A stretch of DNA of 64,000 nucleotides from the NCBI RefSeq assembly GCF_001183605.1, contig NZ_LFXJ01000010.1, forward strand, positions 855,167 to 919,166, given 5' to 3'. The notes under the pieces are model-generated. The model made no database searches. It was given only the letters and a program-made list of their open reading frames with translations, and was not told the DNA's origin. Positions 62,936-64,000 of this stretch are shown here, piece after piece (position 1 is the first letter of the stretch; every line of letters starts with the position of its first letter). This DNA is from Lysinibacillus xylanilyticus (GTDB taxonomy: Bacteria > Bacillota > Bacilli > Bacillales_A > Planococcaceae). The translations under genes were made by a program, and so were the position numbers.

Positions 62936-63289
62936 ATGCATTTTCAATTAGAAATGGTAACAAAAGAGACAGTAGTTATACGTTTATATGGGGAGCTCGA
63001 TCATCATGCAGTAGAGCAAATTCGAGCTAAAATTTCTACAGCAATTTTTCAAGGCGCTGTAACGACCATTATTTGGAACTTAGAGGGGCTTTCTTTTATG
63101 GATAGTTCAGGTGTAGGTTTAGTGCTTGGTCGGATGCGTGAGTTAGAGGCAGTCGCCGGACGAACAATATTATTGAATCCATCGCCGACAATGCGAAAAG
63201 TATTTCAATTTTCAGGTTTAGGGCCGTGGATGATGGATGGAACTGAAGAAGAAGCGATTGATCGAGTTAGGGGGATTGTAAATGGATAA
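62936..63289 (+). CDS. spoIIAA: anti-sigma-F factor antagonist SpoIIAA
   Basis: STAS-domain protein that, when unphosphorylated, frees sigma-F from SpoIIAB in the forespore. 117 residues; the phosphorylatable Ser lies in LSFMDSSGVGLVLGR. ATG 62936 follows GAGGAGGCG at good distance; the frame to 62900 includes that site. Overlaps spoIIAB by eight bases. Confidence 0.96.
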   Translation: MHFQLEMVTKETVVIRLYGELDHHAVEQIRAKISTAIFQGAVTTIIWNLEGLSFMDSSGVGLVLGRMRELEAVAGRTILLNPSPTMRKVFQFSGLGPWMMDGTEEEAIDRVRGIVNG

Positions 63290-63722
63290 CGAAATGACAT
63301 TAACTTTTTTAGCACTTAGTGAAAATGAAGCCTTAGCGCGTGTAGCGGTGACAGGTTTTATCGCACAATTAGATCCAACGATTGATGAGCTATCCGAATT
63401 TAAAACGGTTGTCTCAGAGGCTGTTTCTAATGCTATTATTCACGGTTATGAAGAGAATGGTAAAGGCGTTGTTACAGTTCATGCAAAACGTGAGGATGAT
63501 ATTGTAACTGTGTCTGTTTTGGATAAAGGTATCGGTATTGAGGATGTAAGCCAAGCGATGGAGCCGTTATTTACGACGAAAAGTGCGATGGAACGTTCAG
63601 GTATGGGCTTTACCATTATGGATAGTTTTTCAGATCAATTGACCGTAATGTCCAAGTGGCAAGAAGGTACAACTGTCACGTTTACGAAGAAATTTTACTC
63701 GGTTCGCACACCGGTAATGTGA
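63282..63722 (+). CDS. spoIIAB: anti-sigma-F factor / serine kinase SpoIIAB
   Basis: GHKL-fold kinase that binds sigma-F and phosphorylates SpoIIAA. 146 residues with N box VVSEAVSNAIIHGY, G1 VLDKGIGIED and G2 ERSGMGFTIM. Begins within spoIIAA and stops ten bases before the sigF start; the three genes form one operon. Confidence 0.97.
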   Translation: MDNEMTLTFLALSENEALARVAVTGFIAQLDPTIDELSEFKTVVSEAVSNAIIHGYEENGKGVVTVHAKREDDIVTVSVLDKGIGIEDVSQAMEPLFTTKSAMERSGMGFTIMDSFSDQLTVMSKWQEGTTVTFTKKFYSVRTPVM

Positions 63723-63731
63723 GGCTGCCAC

Positions 63732-64000
63732 TTGAAGCCGCTAGAACAGTCGTCCGATAAGCTATTGTCACAGGGAGAAATGCGAGATTTAATTGCACGT
63801 GCACAGCAGGGCGATCATGAGGCTCGTAAACGAATGATTGAAGGGAATACGAGGCTTGTGTGGTCTATCGTCCAACGCTTTACAAGCAGGGGCGTGGAGC
63901 TCGAGGATTTATTTCAAATTGGCTGCATAGGGCTCATGAAGTCTGTGGATAAATTCGATCTAACGTATGATGTTAAATTTTCGACATATGCTGTACCAAT
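63732..64000 (+). CDS. sigF: forespore sigma factor SigF, N-terminal part (cut by window edge)
   Basis: From TTG 63732, after GAGG, the frame stays open to the window end: LLSQGEMRDLIARAQQGDHE, RLVWSIVQRF and then the -10-binding region 2 DLFQIGCIGLMKSVDKFDLT, FSTYAVP. These match SigF region 2. The residual 90 codons cover regions 1.2-2; the -35-binding region 4 is beyond the window. A different start within the first codons is possible. Confidence 0.92.
   Translation, partial: MKPLEQSSDKLLSQGEMRDLIARAQQGDHEARKRMIEGNTRLVWSIVQRFTSRGVELEDLFQIGCIGLMKSVDKFDLTYDVKFSTYAVP

Overview
The window looks like a chromosomal segment of a low-GC, spore-forming Bacillales bacterium, most probably Lysinibacillus or a close relative. 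It carries sporulation genes (spoIIAA-spoIIAB-sigF, sirA, a cotD-like coat gene) and two gene orders shared with Bacillus subtilis: ynbB-glnR-glnA, lexA-yneA-yneB-ynzC-tkt ... sirA-yneF, and yqkD ... yqkE ... yqkF-nudF-(spoIIM)-fur-xerD-deoB ... spoIIA. The genus assignment is inference; no rRNA or other marker gene is present.

Layout. 1-4.1 kb: an adenosine deaminase gene behind an adenine riboswitch, two small accessory genes (P-loop kinase, Nudix), cobT behind a cobalamin riboswitch, and a TRIC/UPF0126 membrane protein. 4.3-7.7 kb: ynbB-glnR-glnA with a perfect GlnR/TnrA box. 7.7-11.7 kb: a decayed SCP-x thiolase, a His-rich CotD coat protein, dispersed repeats, a YjiH-type membrane protein and a hypothetical secreted protein. 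11.7-13 kb: preQ1 riboswitch-queF-yhhQ. 13.2-15.3 kb: a vanG-type ligase-vanXY pair followed by a stump of vanT. 15.7-19.7 kb: two pseudogenes, an orphan holin and a DUF2339 membrane protein. 20-32.6 kb: a type IV pilus cluster (three minor pilin-like genes, a VanW/G5 protein, pilB, pilT, pilC, pilin, pilM, pilN, pilO, pilD). 32.7-39.1 kb: the SOS locus lexA/yneA/yneB, then ynzC and tkt. 39.1-47.7 kb: a block between tkt and sirA with a beta-lactamase-fold protein, a HAD phosphatase, liaFSR, an alpha/beta hydrolase and a tandemly duplicated liaI-pspA pair. 47.8-52.5 kb: sirA, yneF, luxS, yqkD, a thiolase, yqkE. 52.7-55 kb: an acetyltransferase and a compositionally foreign hydrolase between inverted copies of the vanZ-gene tail. 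55-64 kb: vanZ-like, yqkF, nudF, spoIIM-like, fur, xerD, deoB, pdp, a long minisatellite and the spoIIA operon, cut off inside sigF.

How the parts work together. Three riboswitches place purine (add), cobalamin (cobT) and queuosine (queF-yhhQ) salvage under metabolite control. GlnR controls its own operon with glutamine synthetase. LexA controls itself and the division inhibitor YneA from a shared intergenic region. LiaFSR lies beside two copies of its likely effector pair. The pilus genes form an almost complete Gram-positive type IV pilus machine without a secretin.

The most unusual material is non-coding: a family of modular hairpin elements (best copy about 31.46-31.80 kb, others near 8.9, 36.8, 41.3 and 62.7 kb) whose stems differ in sequence but keep pairing; intergenic minisatellites; a miniature insertion-sequence-like palindrome inside the luxS terminator; and two duplications (liaI-pspA; vanZ tail) that record recent rearrangement.
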